Below are positions 62,180 to 64,000 of a stretch of DNA of 64,000 nt, one piece after another. Position 1 is the stretch's first letter. Every line of letters begins with the position of its first letter. The notes beneath the pieces were generated by a model. That model searched no databases. It had not been told where the DNA came from and worked only from the letters and a program-made list of their open reading frames with translations. The position numbers and the translations under genes were made by a program. This DNA comes from Ralstonia pickettii (GTDB lineage: Bacteria > Pseudomonadota > Gammaproteobacteria > Burkholderiales > Burkholderiaceae), in NCBI RefSeq assembly GCF_016466415.2, contig NZ_CP066772.2, positions 1,116,001 to 1,180,000 on the forward strand, written 5' to 3'.

Positions 62180-62833
62180 TCATCGCTCGGCGGCCGGGTG
62201 GCCGACCGTCTGCGCCAGCACCGGCACTTCGTCTTCATTGAGCGACAAGGCTTCTGCCAGAAGGCGATGATTGAGCCAGCCACGTACCACACAACCCAGC
62301 TTGGCCGAGGCACAGTAAAGCGACACGTTCTGCGAGATTGCTCCCGCCGCGACACCGGCAAAGGTCTCGCGCACGGCTTCCGGCATCTGGTCTGCACGTG
62401 CATGGTTCACCACGTACACCAGGTCGAGCGGCGCCTTGCCGACAAAATCCTGATATCCGGTGAGGTTGCGCGCGTCGACGGCGTGCTTGAGCCGCAACCG
62501 GTGCGCCACCGGCTCGTATTGGTAGACGCCTTCCGGCAGGGCGACGTAGATGTCGATCTCGTTCAGGCCGTGCGCTGAAGGCGCGGTGCGCCCGCCTGTT
62601 TCCGGCCGGTTGATGCCATTCGCCGCCCACAGCAATTCGCTGAGCTGCTGTAGTGACAGCGGCGTGGGCGCGAACTCCCGCACGCTCTTGCGCCTCGTCA
62701 GCGCTGCAGTCAACGTATTGCCGCCATTCAATAGCGGCGACGCCAGCGCAATGGTTGCCGGCGCAGCGTGGGAAGTCGGCTGTGGCAGTAGATGTTGCAC
62801 AGGGTCGTAAGACAGGAGCATCGCCTCGCTCAT
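62180..62833 (-). CDS. SagB-type nitroreductase-family protein
   Basis: 217 residues. FMN-binding nitroreductase fold of the SagB/thiazole-oxidase-like group: SVREFAPTPLSLQQLSELLW, TAPSAHGLNEIDIYVALPEG, and the C-terminal GAISQNVSLYCASAKLG. It lacks a neighbouring YcaO or precursor peptide, so a metabolic reductase role is more likely than peptide modification. ATG at 62833 follows GAGGTGG. Followed by the YVSGGVG gene and phbB on the same strand; it lies 47 bp after the alcohol dehydrogenase stop, so one transcript may cover adh to phbB. Confidence 0.87.
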   Translation of the reverse strand: MSEAMLLSYDPVQHLLPQPTSHAAPATIALASPLLNGGNTLTAALTRRKSVREFAPTPLSLQQLSELLWAANGINRPETGGRTAPSAHGLNEIDIYVALPEGVYQYEPVAHRLRLKHAVDARNLTGYQDFVGKAPLDLVYVVNHARADQMPEAVRETFAGVAAGAISQNVSLYCASAKLGCVVRGWLNHRLLAEALSLNEDEVPVLAQTVGHPAAER

Positions 62834-62880
62834 GGCATCCACCTCACAAAACAGAAAATCCATCGGACATGTGTCGCCGC

Positions 62881-63918
62881 CTATGCGGAGATGATCACCT
62901 TGAGCGCCTGCGTTCTTGCTGCGTTGCGGAACGTGTCGTAGGCGGTGAGGATGTCATCGAGCCTGAACCGGTGCGTAATGAGCTGCCCGGGTAGCAGCTT
63001 CCCGGCGCGTACCGTCTTCAGAAGCATCGGCGTGCTGACGGTATCCACCAACCTCGTGGTGATGGCGATGTTCTGGCTCCACAAGGTTTCCAGATGCAGG
63101 TCTGCCTTGACGCCATGCACGCCGATGTTCGCGATCACCCCGCCCGGCGCAACCAGTTGCTGGCAGAGCTCGAACGTCGCGGGCACGCCCACCGCCTCGA
63201 TCGCACAATCGACGCCCACGCCATCCGTGAGCCGCTTCACGGCGGCAGCGGCGTCTTCACGGGAGACGTCGATACACGCCGTTGCGCCCAGCCGGCCGGC
63301 CACTTCCAGCCGTGCCGCGTTCGTGTCGATCATGATGATCTGCGCCGGCGAGTAGAACTGCGCCGTCAGCAGCGAGGCCAGCCCGATGGGGCCTGCGCCG
63401 ACAATCGCCACGCTATTGCCCGGCTGAACGCGGCCATTGAGCACACCGCATTCGAACCCGGTCGGAAAGATGTCCGACAGCATGACCAGCGCCTCTTCAT
63501 CGACGCCCGGCGGCAGTTTGTAGAGGCTGGTCTCCGCATGCGGAATGCGGACGTACTCGGCCTGCACGCCGTCGATGCGATGTCCCAGGATCCAGCCGCC
63601 CGTTTCGCAATGCGAGTACATGCCACGCCGGCAATTCGCACATTTTCCGCAAGACGAAATGCACGAGATCAGCACGTGATCACCCCGCTGTAGCGATGTC
63701 ACGGCCGCGCCGACCGATTCCACCACGCCCACGCCTTCGTGGCCCAGCGTGCGCCCCGGCTCGCAGGTCGGGACGTCGCCCTTGATGATGTGCAGATCGG
63801 TGCCGCAGATGGTGGTCAACGTGACGCGCACCACGGCGTCGCCGGGTGCCTGCAACGCCGGTTTCGGCTTGTCGGCCAGGGTGATCTTGCCGGGCCCCTC
63901 GTAGACAAGTGCTTTCAT
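62881..63918 (-). CDS. Zinc-dependent alcohol dehydrogenase
   Basis: 345 residues, medium-chain dehydrogenase. Catalytic zinc region CGTDLHIIKGD and GHEGVGVV, four-Cys structural zinc site CGKCANCRRGMYSHC, NAD-binding GAGPIGLASLLTAQF. ATG at 63918 begins MKALVYEGPGK; the frame upstream crosses the promoter. Likely oxidises or reduces short alcohols/aldehydes and could re-oxidise NADH under anoxia. FNR-type promoter at 63947-63987. Confidence 0.92.
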   Translation of the reverse strand: MKALVYEGPGKITLADKPKPALQAPGDAVVRVTLTTICGTDLHIIKGDVPTCEPGRTLGHEGVGVVESVGAAVTSLQRGDHVLISCISSCGKCANCRRGMYSHCETGGWILGHRIDGVQAEYVRIPHAETSLYKLPPGVDEEALVMLSDIFPTGFECGVLNGRVQPGNSVAIVGAGPIGLASLLTAQFYSPAQIIMIDTNAARLEVAGRLGATACIDVSREDAAAAVKRLTDGVGVDCAIEAVGVPATFELCQQLVAPGGVIANIGVHGVKADLHLETLWSQNIAITTRLVDTVSTPMLLKTVRAGKLLPGQLITHRFRLDDILTAYDTFRNAARTQALKVIISA

Positions 63919-63946
63919 GGGAATCACCAAGGAAGACGATGACTCC

Positions 63947-63987
63947 ATGCTAGGCAACCGCCCTGTGCGGACGTTGATCTACGTCAG
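63947..63987 (-). promoter_or_regulatory. FNR-type class II promoter, alcohol dehydrogenase
   Basis: Box CTGACGTAGATCAA on the minus strand (63987-63974), 21 nt spacer, -10 TAGCAT (63952-63947). Core identical to that of nrdJ. Confidence 0.7.
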
Positions 63988-64000
63988 GGCGCATGGCGTC

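Noticed and set aside
62180-62833. SagB-like protein as part of a thiazole/oxazole-modified peptide cluster
   Set aside because: No YcaO cyclodehydratase, precursor peptide or transporter is adjacent; family membership alone does not support it.

Overview
The window looks like the chromosome of a beta-proteobacterium of the Burkholderiaceae, closest in style to Ralstonia or Cupriavidus. Reasons: high-GC coding with strong GC wobble, an SdhB typical of that family at the left edge, PHB-type genes (phasin, acetoacetyl-CoA reductase) and a NADH/formate-type dehydrogenase. No rRNA, tRNA, CRISPR array, insertion sequence or integrase was seen.

Layout. 1-0.7 kb: sdhB, end of the succinate dehydrogenase operon. 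0.86-2.95 kb: a fasciclin protein, an ECF sigma factor and its anti-sigma factor (SigK/RskA-like), on the minus strand. 3.4-4.7 kb: an exported truncated-globin lipoprotein and a membrane-anchored partner. 5.1-9.7 kb: a DevBCA/MacB-like exporter (adaptor, FtsX-type permease, ATPase). 9.9-13.4 kb: a VTT membrane protein, a P1B-5 metal ATPase with a C-terminal hemerythrin domain, and cytochrome b561. 13.6-18.2 kb: AMP/thymidine phosphorylase, DUF1488, PRPP synthetase, beta-CASP nuclease and Hsp20. 18.5-24.5 kb: LRAT-type protein, a second FtsH, an erythromycin-esterase-family protein, a zinc-ribbon protein and a PfkB kinase. 24.7-35.6 kb: PEP synthase, a two-gene formate dehydrogenase, and a DUF47-like protein paired with a truncated PPDK. 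35.8-45.1 kb: a small hibernation factor, a decayed sensor kinase, a polyamine-type ABC transporter, and a MASE4 histidine kinase with a LuxR-type response regulator. 45.4-53.4 kb: Hsp20, another hibernation factor, an orphan GroEL, BON protein, B12-dependent ribonucleotide reductase, phasin and a PYTEG-repeat protein. 53.4-64 kb: a cell-wall cluster (NamZ fusion, glycosidase-like, deacetylase, rhomboid), PolX, a third hibernation factor, PhbB, nitroreductase and alcohol dehydrogenase.

The main observation is regulatory. From 18 kb to the right end, eighteen 14-bp FNR/Anr-like boxes (TTGAT-N4-ATCAA and variants) lie upstream of most operons, and each has a -10-like hexamer exactly 21 nt downstream of the box. 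That is the geometry of a class II FNR promoter (box centred near -41.5). The gene content resembles the low-oxygen-activated (lxa) locus of Burkholderia cenocepacia. I read the region as an anoxia-persistence regulon: ribosome hibernation, chaperones and proteolysis, RNA and nucleotide salvage, oxygen-independent dNTP synthesis, PEP/formate metabolism, PHB granules and cell-wall remodelling. A perfect palindrome TGTCAGG-N4-CCTGACA occurs upstream of the sensor kinase and in the Hsp20/LRAT divergent region, and is a candidate operator for the local two-component system.

All functional calls come from reading the translated sequence. No database or alignment was run, and start codons were chosen mostly by Shine-Dalgarno position and gene overlap.
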